Assembly (NCBI GenBank): GCA_018267925.1
Contig: JAFDXO010000165.1
Coordinates: 1 to 64,000 of the forward strand
Origin: Bacteroidota bacterium
GTDB taxonomy: Bacteria; Bacteroidota; Bacteroidia; Chitinophagales; Chitinophagaceae
Direction of reading: 5' to 3'
DNA length: 64,000 nucleotides
Position 1 is the stretch's first letter. Each line of letters opens with the position of its first letter. Position numbers and translations under genes: made by a program. Below are positions 18,161-25,957 of the stretch, piece by piece. The notes beneath the pieces were generated by a model that saw nothing but the letters and a program-made list of their open reading frames with translations, was not told the origin of the DNA and ran no database searches.

Positions 18161-19045
18161 ATGTGGGAGAATAAGGAAGTATCCGCCTTGCTTCGCCTGA
18201 TTGATGATCCGGATGATGAAGTATTTGATACTGTTAGTGAAAAAATCTTACACTACGGAAAGGCAATTATTCCTAATCTCGAAAGCCTTTGGGAGCATAC
18301 GCCGGATGAAAATGTTCAAGAACGAATTGAACAACTGATTCATCGTGTCCATTACCAAGATTTACAACAGGAGTTTTTAGACTGGAGCCAATCTCGCCAT
18401 CCGGACATTTTGAAAGGAGCTATTCTGATTGCTAAATATCAGTTTCCGGATATGAATATGCCGTCCCTACTTTCTCAATTTGACCAGATTCGACGAAATG
18501 TTTGGCTGGAATTGAATAATTACCTGACACCTTTAGAGCAAGTAAATGTTTTTAATAGCATTCTATATAATTTTTACAAGCTGCAAGGACATGAGCTTAC
18601 AGAGCGTGAGCCTAAATACTTTTTCATCAATCAAGTCATGGATGGAAGGCAAGGCAATGGATATTCAATTGGTATTTTGATTTTAGCATTATGCGAGCAG
18701 CTTGATATTCCTGTTTTTGCTGTTGATGTGCCTCGCCAATTTATCTTTGCTTATGTGGACACACTGTATAATTTTTACAGCCCGGATACGGATGGTATTC
18801 AGCAAATACAGTTTTTCATAGACCCGATGAATGGAATGGTTTATACTCAAAAAGATGTGGATGCTTATTTGAAAAAGATAAACGCAACAGACCGCTCGCA
18901 TTATTTTTCGCCTCTAACTACAAAAAGAGTAATCATAAAAATGCTGGAAGAACTTTGTTTGTGCTATCGCTACAACCGTGAAGATCAACGGGCAGATGAA
19001 ATTCAACACCTCATTAGCATTTTGGTAACGGACAAGCTTTCCTAA
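18161..19045 (+). CDS. SirB1-like protein with transglutaminase-like fold
   Basis: 294 residues from the ATG at 18161; a TTG four codons upstream is possible. The first ~85 residues look like HEAT-type helical repeats. Residues ~90-230 match the SirB1 family pattern: YFFINQVMDGRQGNGYSIG (compare LxxRRGxPxxL), then LCEQLDIPVFAVDVPRQFIFAY. The family keeps a transglutaminase-like fold but usually lacks the active Cys, and none is seen at that place here. Its molecular role is not established. The stop is 12 bases from the end of the convergent aroC gene. Confidence 0.7.
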   Translation: MWENKEVSALLRLIDDPDDEVFDTVSEKILHYGKAIIPNLESLWEHTPDENVQERIEQLIHRVHYQDLQQEFLDWSQSRHPDILKGAILIAKYQFPDMNMPSLLSQFDQIRRNVWLELNNYLTPLEQVNVFNSILYNFYKLQGHELTEREPKYFFINQVMDGRQGNGYSIGILILALCEQLDIPVFAVDVPRQFIFAYVDTLYNFYSPDTDGIQQIQFFIDPMNGMVYTQKDVDAYLKKINATDRSHYFSPLTTKRVIIKMLEELCLCYRYNREDQRADEIQHLISILVTDKLS

Positions 19046-19051
19046 AAAGCT
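19035..19051. terminator. Weak hairpin between convergent genes
   Basis: 6-bp stem (AGCTTT at 19035-19040, AAAGCT at 19046-19051) overlapping the stop codon of the SirB1-like gene and followed by an AT-rich run. It could end transcription from either side but is weak. Confidence 0.3.
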
Positions 19052-19057
19052 ATTTAT

Positions 19058-20053
19058 TTATTGAGGTTTTATCAAGTCAATACGCTGGCTAACTAATAAA
19101 AGATCAGTCAAGGCTATGGCTGTGACAGCTTCTACAACCACAGGAACTCTTAACGCAATACATAAATCATGTCGCCCTTTGGCTTGAAATGCTTCTATAG
19201 AATTTGTAGTTCTGTTCCATGTGTGTTGTTGCTTGGGTGTGCTACTGGTTGGTTTTACGGCAACTTTGAAGGTCAAATCGTTTCCATTAGTTATGCCGCC
19301 ATTGATGCCACCCGCATGATTCGTTTTAGTTTTACCGGTTTCGTTTAAAATAGCATCATTGTGTTCACTTCCGGTCATAGATGCGGATGCAAAACCACTA
19401 CCAAATGCAATTCCTTTGATGGCAGGAATAGCAAAAATAAGGTGTGCAATATAAGACTCAACAGAGTCAAAAAATGGAGAGCCGATGCCTGTTGGAAACC
19501 CTGAAACAACACATTGTACAATGCCGCCAATACTATCTTGTTTGATTATGGCATTTGCAATGGCTCTGTCTATATCTTTATCGCCACCTGCTTCTATCAA
19601 GGTAGCTTGAATAGTAGCAAATGGCAATAGTTTTTTAGCTACAACTCCTGCTGCGGTCAATGCTACCGTAAGCCTGCCGCTACTATGCCCGCCACCACGA
19701 TAATCATTATAGCCTCCAAATTTTTGATGAAGCACAAAGTCGGCATGACCAGGGCGAGGTGTATTTTTGATTGCATCATAATCTGCTGAATGAACATTGC
19801 TATTTCTAAACAAAATAATCAATGGTGCACCGGTAGTATGTCCGTCAAATAAGCCACTTATGATTTCCGGTTTATCGTCTTCTTTTCGCGGTGTCGTGCC
19901 TTTGTTTCCTGCTTTTCTACGTGAAAGGTCATCAGAAAAATCATTCGAATGAAGTGGTAAACCGGCAGGACATCCGTCAATGATAATACCAACAGCTTCT
20001 CCATGACTTTCGCCAAAAATTGAAACACGAAACAATCGCCCAAAAGAATTCAT
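19058..20053 (-). CDS. aroC: Chorismate synthase
   Basis: 331 residues. It makes chorismate from 5-enolpyruvylshikimate-3-phosphate using reduced FMN, the last step of the shikimate pathway. The N-terminus MNSFGRLFRVSIFGESHG is the family signature; RPGHADFVLHQKFGGYNDYRGGGHSSGR and the C-terminal KPTSSTPKQQHTW motifs are present. It is slightly short against the usual 350-360 residues, but no conserved block is missing that I can see. It is the third gene of aroB-aroA-aroC, 7 bases after aroA. Confidence 0.95.
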   Translation of the reverse strand: MNSFGRLFRVSIFGESHGEAVGIIIDGCPAGLPLHSNDFSDDLSRRKAGNKGTTPRKEDDKPEIISGLFDGHTTGAPLIILFRNSNVHSADYDAIKNTPRPGHADFVLHQKFGGYNDYRGGGHSSGRLTVALTAAGVVAKKLLPFATIQATLIEAGGDKDIDRAIANAIIKQDSIGGIVQCVVSGFPTGIGSPFFDSVESYIAHLIFAIPAIKGIAFGSGFASASMTGSEHNDAILNETGKTKTNHAGGINGGITNGNDLTFKVAVKPTSSTPKQQHTWNRTTNSIEAFQAKGRHDLCIALRVPVVVEAVTAIALTDLLLVSQRIDLIKPQ

Positions 20054-20060
20054 TACATTC

Positions 20061-21332
20061 TTAATTTACACTGCAAACTAAACCTAAACTGGCCGCATCT
20101 TCAAAGAATGAAGGATAAGATTTTCTTACCGAAAGTGAATCGGAAATGGTAACCAATCCCTCTGCTCGAAGGCTTCCGATAGTGGCTGCCATAACGATTC
20201 TATGATCGTTAAAACCATTCACAGGAAAGGATTTTAGGGTATCTTGACCTTCAATAATCAAAGAATTATTTTCTACTTTATGCACCACCCCAAAGGCGGA
20301 TAACAGAGCTTTGATACTTTGTTCACGATTACTTTCTTTATACCATAAGCGGTGTACACCATGAAGCAAACTCATGCCTTTGCTGCAAGCAGCTAAAACA
20401 GAAACAATAGGAAACAAATCGGGTGAATCAGACAAGTCAACTTCAAAAGCAGATAGATTGCTTTCCGTTACCAAAACAGTATTGTTTTTTGAAAAGCAAT
20501 TAGCACCAGCCTTTTGTAGGATTTCTATGATTTTTCTATCTGCTTGACATGAAGCAGGATTCAAATTTTCTACAACTACATTACCATGAATAGCCCCTGC
20601 TACTAACCAATAGGCTGCACTGCTCCAATCTCCCTCAATGGTTATTTCTATCTCCTTTTGTGTAGAAATGGATGAGGTTGATATAGTAAACCGTTCATAG
20701 TTCTCATGTCTAATATGCTTTCCGAAATGTGCCAGAATATCTAAGGTCAAATCAATATATGGTTTGCTTTGAAGAGCTTCAACCGTAATCGTAATTGTTT
20801 CTTTGGGAGCATAAGAAAGAGCATATAGAAGTCCTGTCAAAAATTGAGAACCATTTCTCCCATCCATTCTTAAATCTTTTGGTTGCAAGGGACCTTGAAT
20901 AGTAAAAGGTAAACAATTTAAATGACTATTAAAAGTTACTTTAAGTGCATTTAAAACAGGCTCTATATCCGGCATTGGTCGAGATAATAAGTTGCCTTGT
21001 CCGTTGATTAAAACGGGTTGATTACTCATGGAAAGAATAGGCGTAAAAAGTCGTGCAGACAAGCCGCTTTCGCCACAATCAATTTGTGAAACAGCATTCA
21101 ACTTGCCGGTAGATTGAATCACTGTTTTGTGTGTATTTGTTTTTAAAACTTGGGCACCACAATGTTCAATAATGGTAAGTGCTACTTGGTCATCGGCGGA
21201 AGTGCCGGGATTGAAAATGGTGGTAGAACCTTGATGCAGTAAGGCTGCGGCACACACACGCTGCATCATGCTTTTGGAAGAAGGAGCTATAATTTTTCCA
21301 AAAACAAAAGAAGGATTAATAGTGACTTGCAT
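20061..21332 (-). CDS. aroA: 3-phosphoshikimate 1-carboxyvinyltransferase (EPSP synthase)
   Basis: 423 residues from the ATG at 21332; the frame continues four codons upstream to a TTG. It transfers enolpyruvyl from PEP to shikimate-3-phosphate. Motifs: IIAPSSKSMMQRVCAAALL (substrate Lys-Ser-x-x-x-Arg region), DCGESGLSARLF (usually a GNSGTxxR-type loop), GNGSQFLTGLLYAL-like DGRNGSQFLTGLL, and the C-terminal FPVNGFNDHRIVMAATIG. The start overlaps the end of aroB by 17 bases, which implies translational coupling. The loop GESGLSAR differs from the E. coli GNAGTAMR, a variation common in distant homologues. Confidence 0.93.
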   Translation of the reverse strand: MQVTINPSFVFGKIIAPSSKSMMQRVCAAALLHQGSTTIFNPGTSADDQVALTIIEHCGAQVLKTNTHKTVIQSTGKLNAVSQIDCGESGLSARLFTPILSMSNQPVLINGQGNLLSRPMPDIEPVLNALKVTFNSHLNCLPFTIQGPLQPKDLRMDGRNGSQFLTGLLYALSYAPKETITITVEALQSKPYIDLTLDILAHFGKHIRHENYERFTISTSSISTQKEIEITIEGDWSSAAYWLVAGAIHGNVVVENLNPASCQADRKIIEILQKAGANCFSKNNTVLVTESNLSAFEVDLSDSPDLFPIVSVLAACSKGMSLLHGVHRLWYKESNREQSIKALLSAFGVVHKVENNSLIIEGQDTLKSFPVNGFNDHRIVMAATIGSLRAEGLVTISDSLSVRKSYPSFFEDAASLGLVCSVN

Positions 21333-22356
21333 CTTTAAAATCAATTAACACTTGTCGAATAAGCTCAAAATTGAGGTTCACTATACTTCCTTTTCCTAAT
21401 TTTTCAAGAACAATAAAGTCTAAATGATTGCCGGTTCTTTTTTTGTCACCCATTAGCACCCGCATGACTTCCTCTACTTGAAAATCGTTTTGAATTGGCA
21501 ATTGGTAATGAACTAAAATCTGTTGTACTCGTTCTGTAACATGTGCTGACAAGCCAGTTACTCTTTCTGAAATTTTACAAGCTATCAACATACCGATGCT
21601 TACGGCAAACCCGTGTGGCAATAAGCAAACAGACTCTAAGGCATGTCCGGCGGTGTGCCCAAAATTCAAGAGCTTTCTCATTCCACGTTCTTGTTCATCT
21701 GCGAGCACTGTACGGTTTTTCCAGTCCACACAATTCCGAATAATGGAAGATGCCAGTGATAAGTTGTGATGATATTCGGAAAGATGGTGTTTGAACAAAT
21801 TAGTAAACAAGGTTTCATCAAAAATGCAGCCATATTTTATAGCCTCAGCAAAGCCATTGCTCCATTCCCTTTGCGGTAATGATTTTAAAAATAAAGGATC
21901 GAAAATTATAAATTCCGGTTGACGAATTACGCCAATCATATTTTTAAAGAGTCCGAAATTGACACCATTTTTACCGCCAATTGACGCATCAACCATTGCC
22001 AAAAAGGTAGTAGGCACAAAACCAAAATGAAGACCTCTCATGTAGATGCTGGCAACAAATCCAGCCATATCAGTTATCACACCGCCACCAACTGCAATCA
22101 ACAAACAACTTCGATCAACATTTAGTTGTTGCAATCGTGTTATAATTCGTTCCACTTGCACCATTGTCTTATGTTGCTCTCCGGATGGAACAATAACTGT
22201 AGATTCTGCCGGAAATAAATCGGGATATAAACCTGAAACAACATCATCTGTCAGATATACTGTTCTTCGTTCTTTCTTGAATCGTTCAATACTTTGAAAG
22301 ACTTCCTCAAAAAGATAAGTTACCGATCCGGATGGAAAATCAACGTTGTAAAACAT
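21316..22356 (-). CDS. aroB: 3-dehydroquinate synthase
   Basis: 346 residues if started at the ATG at 22356; an ATG at 22416 would add 20 residues of poor fit to the family. It converts DAHP to 3-dehydroquinate with NAD and a metal ion. Motifs include VIVPSGEQHKT, the NAD loop VGGGVITDMAGFVAS, PTTFLAMVDASIGGKNGVN, EAIKYGCI and the metal ligands in LNFGHTAGHALE. It leads the aroB-aroA-aroC unit. Its upstream region (22357-22478) is shared with the divergent XRE/S24 regulator, so that regulator's operator could also affect the aro genes. Confidence 0.93.
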   Translation of the reverse strand: MFYNVDFPSGSVTYLFEEVFQSIERFKKERRTVYLTDDVVSGLYPDLFPAESTVIVPSGEQHKTMVQVERIITRLQQLNVDRSCLLIAVGGGVITDMAGFVASIYMRGLHFGFVPTTFLAMVDASIGGKNGVNFGLFKNMIGVIRQPEFIIFDPLFLKSLPQREWSNGFAEAIKYGCIFDETLFTNLFKHHLSEYHHNLSLASSIIRNCVDWKNRTVLADEQERGMRKLLNFGHTAGHALESVCLLPHGFAVSIGMLIACKISERVTGLSAHVTERVQQILVHYQLPIQNDFQVEEVMRVLMGDKKRTGNHLDFIVLEKLGKGSIVNLNFELIRQVLIDFKDASHY

Positions 22357-22438
22357 CGCAACACAAAGTTGGTAAATGTTCTCCAATAGCTTTCTAATCC
22401 TTTCTAATTCTAACACATTCTTTATAGTGAGGGTATCG

Positions 22439-22446
22439 TACCTTTG
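22439..22446 (+). promoter_or_regulatory. -7 promoter element TACCTTTG for the XRE/S24 regulator
   Basis: Exact TAnnTTTG match. Its last base is the first base of the inverted repeat at 22446-22483, so transcription would begin inside that repeat. No clear -33 element is seen. Confidence 0.6.
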
Positions 22447-22483
22447 ACACTATTAGTCACAATCATAAACGTGTAATAGTGTC
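22446..22483. promoter_or_regulatory. Candidate self-operator: 10-bp inverted repeat over the start codon
   Basis: GACACTATTA at 22446-22455 and TAATAGTGTC at 22474-22483 are exact reverse complements, 28 bases apart start to start. The left arm abuts the -7 element and the right arm covers the GTG start at 22479. This placement is what an autorepressor operator would show. Confidence 0.6.
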
Positions 22484-23309
22484 TGATTTTAAAAACCATA
22501 TTTGCTACTGGGCAGGAAATTTAAAAATTTTGAGAAGTAGATTAGGGGTCAATCAAGAGCAACTGAGTGAGCAACTAAATATTTCTCGTTCTAAGCTCAA
22601 TGCGCATGAAAACGGACAAACCATCAATCCGACAATTGAAGATTTATTCCGCTTTTCCTCTTTTTATAACATGAGTATTGATACCCTTTTACGAACTGAC
22701 CTTTCTAAACTTTCCGATCGCCAATTGATAGAATTGCAATCTGCAAGTGAAGAATTTATTTCCGGCAAAAAGTTGAAAGTGCTTGCTACTACTGTTACCC
22801 CTGACAATCGTGATAATATTGAATTTGTACCCCGAAAAGCCAGAGCCGGCTATCTTTCGGGCTTTTCTGATCCGGAATTTATCAGCCAATTACCAATTTT
22901 TCATTTGCCTCATCTTCCGCTCGATCGTAAGTTTAGAATGTTTGCTACGGTTGGCGATTCCATGTTTCCCATTCCGGAAAATAGCTTAGTGATTGGAAAT
23001 TATATAGAAGATTGGCAAAACATAAAAATTGATACACCCTGCATTGTAATAACTAAAGAAGATGGTATTGTTTTCAAATTAGTAACCAATCAAATTGCAG
23101 CAAATAGGTCGCTATTATTGCGTTCGCTGAATCCTCAATATGCACCCTACGAAGTCAATGTGGGAGATGTGTTGGAGGTGTGGCAATTTGTAAATTATAT
23201 AAGTGATACTATTCCTGCGGGAGAATTGTCTTTAATGGAAATGTCTCAATCATTGATTGACATAAAAGCTACTTTAGACAAATTGATTAAAGAAAAGCAA
23301 GCTTTATAA
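22479..23309 (+). CDS. XRE-family regulator with LexA-like S24 domain
   Basis: 276 residues with a GTG start. Residues ~15-70 are a Cro/CI-type helix-turn-helix (LGVNQEQLSEQLNISRSKLNAHE). Residues ~155-250 are an S24 serine-protease-like domain with Ser161 in GDSMFPI and Lys200 in VFKLV, the LexA dyad. A possible self-cleavage site Ala123-Gly124 lies in KARAGYLSG just before it. By family this would be a repressor that cuts itself on a signal, perhaps DNA damage through RecA. An inverted repeat overlaps its promoter and start codon. It runs divergent from aroB. No phage genes are near, so it looks like a chromosomal regulator, not a prophage repressor. Confidence 0.88.
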   Translation: MSDFKNHICYWAGNLKILRSRLGVNQEQLSEQLNISRSKLNAHENGQTINPTIEDLFRFSSFYNMSIDTLLRTDLSKLSDRQLIELQSASEEFISGKKLKVLATTVTPDNRDNIEFVPRKARAGYLSGFSDPEFISQLPIFHLPHLPLDRKFRMFATVGDSMFPIPENSLVIGNYIEDWQNIKIDTPCIVITKEDGIVFKLVTNQIAANRSLLLRSLNPQYAPYEVNVGDVLEVWQFVNYISDTIPAGELSLMEMSQSLIDIKATLDKLIKEKQAL

Positions 23310-23317
23310 AGCTTTTT
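23299..23317 (+). terminator. Weak hairpin after the XRE/S24 gene
   Basis: A 16-bp perfect palindrome at 23299-23314 spans the stop codon and is followed by three T. It may fold as a 6-bp stem with loop TATA. A weak terminator at best. Confidence 0.3.
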
Positions 23318-23346
23318 GCAGCTTGTTATTTACTTGAATTTTAGGG

Positions 23347-23379
23347 TTTGACAGAATACAATGATTTCGCTTAGTTTTG
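23347..23379 (+). promoter_or_regulatory. Promoter of frr, -33 TTTG and -7 TAGTTTTG
   Basis: TTTG at 23347-23350 and an exact TAGTTTTG at 23372-23379, 25 bases apart start to start. This is one of the clearest promoters in the window, 31 bases before the frr ATG. Confidence 0.75.
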
Positions 23380-23410
23380 TGCACCTTTTAATTAAATAAT
23401 TATACTGACT

Positions 23411-23974
23411 ATGAGCGAGGCCTTAGGAATGATTGTTGATGACGCATCTCAGCAAATGAACAAAGCTATTCGTTATTTGGAAAATGAATTGGCAAAAATC
23501 CGTGCTGGAAAAGCTAATCCGGTTATTTTGGATGGCATTAATGTGGATTATTATGGTGCTGCCACACCACTTAATCAAGTAGCAAATGTTACAGTAGCTG
23601 ATGCTCGCACCCTATCTATTCAACCTTGGGAAAGGCAAATGTTGGGTGCCATAGAAAAGGCAATCATTGCTTCTAATATTGGACTGAATCCTCAAAATGA
23701 TGGCAACATAATTCGCTTGTTTTTGCCGCCCCTCACAGAAGAGCGTCGTAAGGAATTAGTGAAGCGTGTGAACAATGAAGGTGAGCAAGCAAAGGTCTCG
23801 ATTAGAAGCATTCGCCGCGATGCCATTGAACAAATCAAAAAAGAGCAAAAAGAAGGCTTGAGTGAAGATGTAGCAAAAGATGGAGAAGGTCGAATTCAGG
23901 GTATTACAGACCGTAAAATTGTAGAAATAGACCAGCATTGCAAAGACAAGGAAAAAGAAATCATGACCATTTAA
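23411..23974 (+). CDS. frr: Ribosome recycling factor
   Basis: 187 residues, the family's usual length. It splits post-termination ribosomes together with EF-G. Signatures: MNKAIRYLENELAKIRAGKANP, ILDGINVDYYGAATPLNQVANV, the central RTLSIQPWERQMLGAIEKAI, and LPPLTEERRKELVKRVN. The C-terminal helix ends with a charged IDQHCKDKEKEIMTI. It has its own strong promoter. In many bacteria frr follows pyrH; pyrH is not here. Confidence 0.97.
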   Translation: MSEALGMIVDDASQQMNKAIRYLENELAKIRAGKANPVILDGINVDYYGAATPLNQVANVTVADARTLSIQPWERQMLGAIEKAIIASNIGLNPQNDGNIIRLFLPPLTEERRKELVKRVNNEGEQAKVSIRSIRRDAIEQIKKEQKEGLSEDVAKDGEGRIQGITDRKIVEIDQHCKDKEKEIMTI

Positions 23975-24005
23975 TTTCCATCGGAACCGTTTCCGGCTGA
24001 ACATC

Positions 24006-24893
24006 ATGAGTCAGTTTTATCAAAACATCTTGTTGCTGCTTTCCATTCCGATCTATGCGGTATTGATTCCTGCTGAGATTTTATTGAGCCATTTTTATGG
24101 TTGGCGTTTCTATACTTGGAAGGAAACACTGACAAATCTTTATCTCAATTTAGTAAATGCAGGTATTGATATTCTGTTGAGGGGAATGGCTCTTGCGGTA
24201 CTGCTTTTTTTCTATCAATTTCATCCGGTCATAGCTTGGCATCCTGTTGTTTATTGGTTGGTGCTATTTATTGGGGAAGATTTTCTGTTTTGGGCAGAAC
24301 ATTATATTGATCACCATGTTCGTTTGTTTTGGGCTGTTCATGTAACGCACCATTCATCGGAAGAATACAACCTAACAACCGGTTTTCGTTCTTCAGTATT
24401 AATGCCCTTTTATCGCTATCTGTATTTTATTCCGCTTGCCCTGCTTGGCTTTGCGCCGATTGACATATTCTTTATGTATGCACTGACTCAAACATACGGG
24501 ATCATTGTTCATACGCAACGAATTCAAAAATTACCCCGTTGGATAGAGTTTCTATTCGTAACTCCTTCTCATCATCGGGTGCATCATGCCAGTAATATCC
24601 CTTACTTAGATAAGAATATGGGCATGGTATTAATTATTTGGGATAGGATATTTGGCACTTTTACTCCTGAATTGCCTCAAGAAAAGCCACATTACGGACT
24701 GACAAAATCGGTTTTAAAACCACATCATCCTTTCTATATTATCTTTCATGAATGGGGTGCCATTTTTCGAGATTTAAAAAAATCAATTTCTTTCAGGGAT
24801 AAGATTCGATACCTTTTTTATCCACCCGGATGGAGCCATGATGGCAGCTCTAAAACAGCAAAGCAATTGCAGAAAGAATGGAAAGATTCTTAG
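24006..24893 (+). CDS. Sterol desaturase / fatty acid hydroxylase family membrane enzyme
   Basis: 295 residues with four or so membrane helices. It bears the His clusters of the di-iron hydroxylase superfamily: EHYIDHH (102-108 region), HVTHHSSEEYN, and SHHRVHHASN near 190. These enzymes hydroxylate or desaturate lipids such as sterols, carotenoids or fatty acids; the substrate here is unknown. The gene follows frr by 31 bases with no separate promoter visible, so the two may be co-transcribed. The last ~25 residues are polar and soluble. Confidence 0.88.
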   Translation: MSQFYQNILLLLSIPIYAVLIPAEILLSHFYGWRFYTWKETLTNLYLNLVNAGIDILLRGMALAVLLFFYQFHPVIAWHPVVYWLVLFIGEDFLFWAEHYIDHHVRLFWAVHVTHHSSEEYNLTTGFRSSVLMPFYRYLYFIPLALLGFAPIDIFFMYALTQTYGIIVHTQRIQKLPRWIEFLFVTPSHHRVHHASNIPYLDKNMGMVLIIWDRIFGTFTPELPQEKPHYGLTKSVLKPHHPFYIIFHEWGAIFRDLKKSISFRDKIRYLFYPPGWSHDGSSKTAKQLQKEWKDS

Positions 24894-24946
24894 CGTAATG
24901 AGCCACTTTATAGGAAGGTGAAATACTTGTTCGGCTTCTGTTCAGT

Positions 24947-25957
24947 CTATTTTGAATCCATCTTGAAACCAAGTGCTGGTATGTTGTTTAGGAATAAAAG
25001 AGCGGGCGTTTTTTTGTAGGAAAGAATAGGTACATCAAGGTACAAGTATTTCTCATCATGGTCAATATCAAGAGCGATTATTTCAGCACCCATTTGTAAT
25101 TGAGCAGAATGAATATTTACAGTAGATGGCAGGGTGATTAAAAATCGCTTACAACTGCCTGCTCGACCCGTCAGTAAGCCACGCGTGTCAGAAGCAAATT
25201 TTAATTGAAAAATAATGGCTGCTGGATAGATGATGGGGGCATTAGCAAAAGAAATTTTGGTGATTGGATCGTCAGAAACAGGTTGAGCACTTTTGTTGGG
25301 AAAGTGTGACCGATTAAATAGCCATTGGTTGGTGAAAAACCACGCATCTGTATAATCAAAACGGAAGTTTTTATAATGCTCATCCACCGTACCCGCTCCC
25401 CAAGTGGCATCTATGTTATACCAACTATTGTCTATTAATACGGCATTCCAGCTATGGTTGTTTTTGGATGAAATGTTACCAATGTCTTGCGGTTGCGATT
25501 TAGCTAACCCGTCAACAATGACGCATTTAATTCTTGCCACATCGCAAAAGGCTTTGAATAAGGCTGCATAACCTTTAGCACCGGCTTTTCTTTCAGAAAG
25601 GGTAGATGAAGCTGTATAATTTGCTTGCTTAAATAGACTTGCATCTCTACTATCAAAAGCTATATGATGGGTGATCCAATAATAAATGACAAAGCTCATT
25701 TCTGTTTCGTTACAACGAAGGGTTTTGAAGCTGTCCACCATAGCCCGAATGGTAAAGCCCTCCATAGCACCCATTCGCTGAATGGCAGGCGCAAGTTTTT
25801 CACTCAGTTCGTTTTTGTCAATTTTTTGAGCTTGTGCAGACAGACAAGTGCTAAACAAGAAGAGGAAAATAAGACGTTTCAATGTGAGTGTATTGAGAAA
25901 AGAATCTGATAAACAATTTACTCGAAAAAGAACTTGTATAGAATTGTGTTTTTTCAT
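24947..25957 (-). CDS. Secreted transglutaminase-like protein, catalytic Cys lost
   Basis: 336 residues from the ATG at 25957. A signal peptide-like stretch sits unusually far in (26-44, LKRLIFLFLFSTCLSAQAQ). The core matches the transglutaminase/kyphoscoliosis-type fold: ERKAGAKGYAALFKAFC, NNHSWNAVLID and WYNIDATWGAG. In active relatives the first motif reads RKGVCxGYA; here the Cys position is Ala127, while His168 and Asp183 remain. So it is probably a non-enzymatic binding protein. Its ATG overlaps the TGA of the upstream glycosyltransferase gene (ATGA), which implies coupled translation and a shared role at the cell envelope. Confidence 0.75.
   Translation of the reverse strand: MKKHNSIQVLFRVNCLSDSFLNTLTLKRLIFLFLFSTCLSAQAQKIDKNELSEKLAPAIQRMGAMEGFTIRAMVDSFKTLRCNETEMSFVIYYWITHHIAFDSRDASLFKQANYTASSTLSERKAGAKGYAALFKAFCDVARIKCVIVDGLAKSQPQDIGNISSKNNHSWNAVLIDNSWYNIDATWGAGTVDEHYKNFRFDYTDAWFFTNQWLFNRSHFPNKSAQPVSDDPITKISFANAPIIYPAAIIFQLKFASDTRGLLTGRAGSCKRFLITLPSTVNIHSAQLQMGAEIIALDIDHDEKYLYLDVPILSYKKTPALLFLNNIPALGFKMDSK

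Noticed and set aside
22417-22478. Reading the XRE/S24 gene as a prophage repressor
   Set aside because: No integrase, attachment site or phage structural gene is in the window; the neighbours are aro genes and frr.
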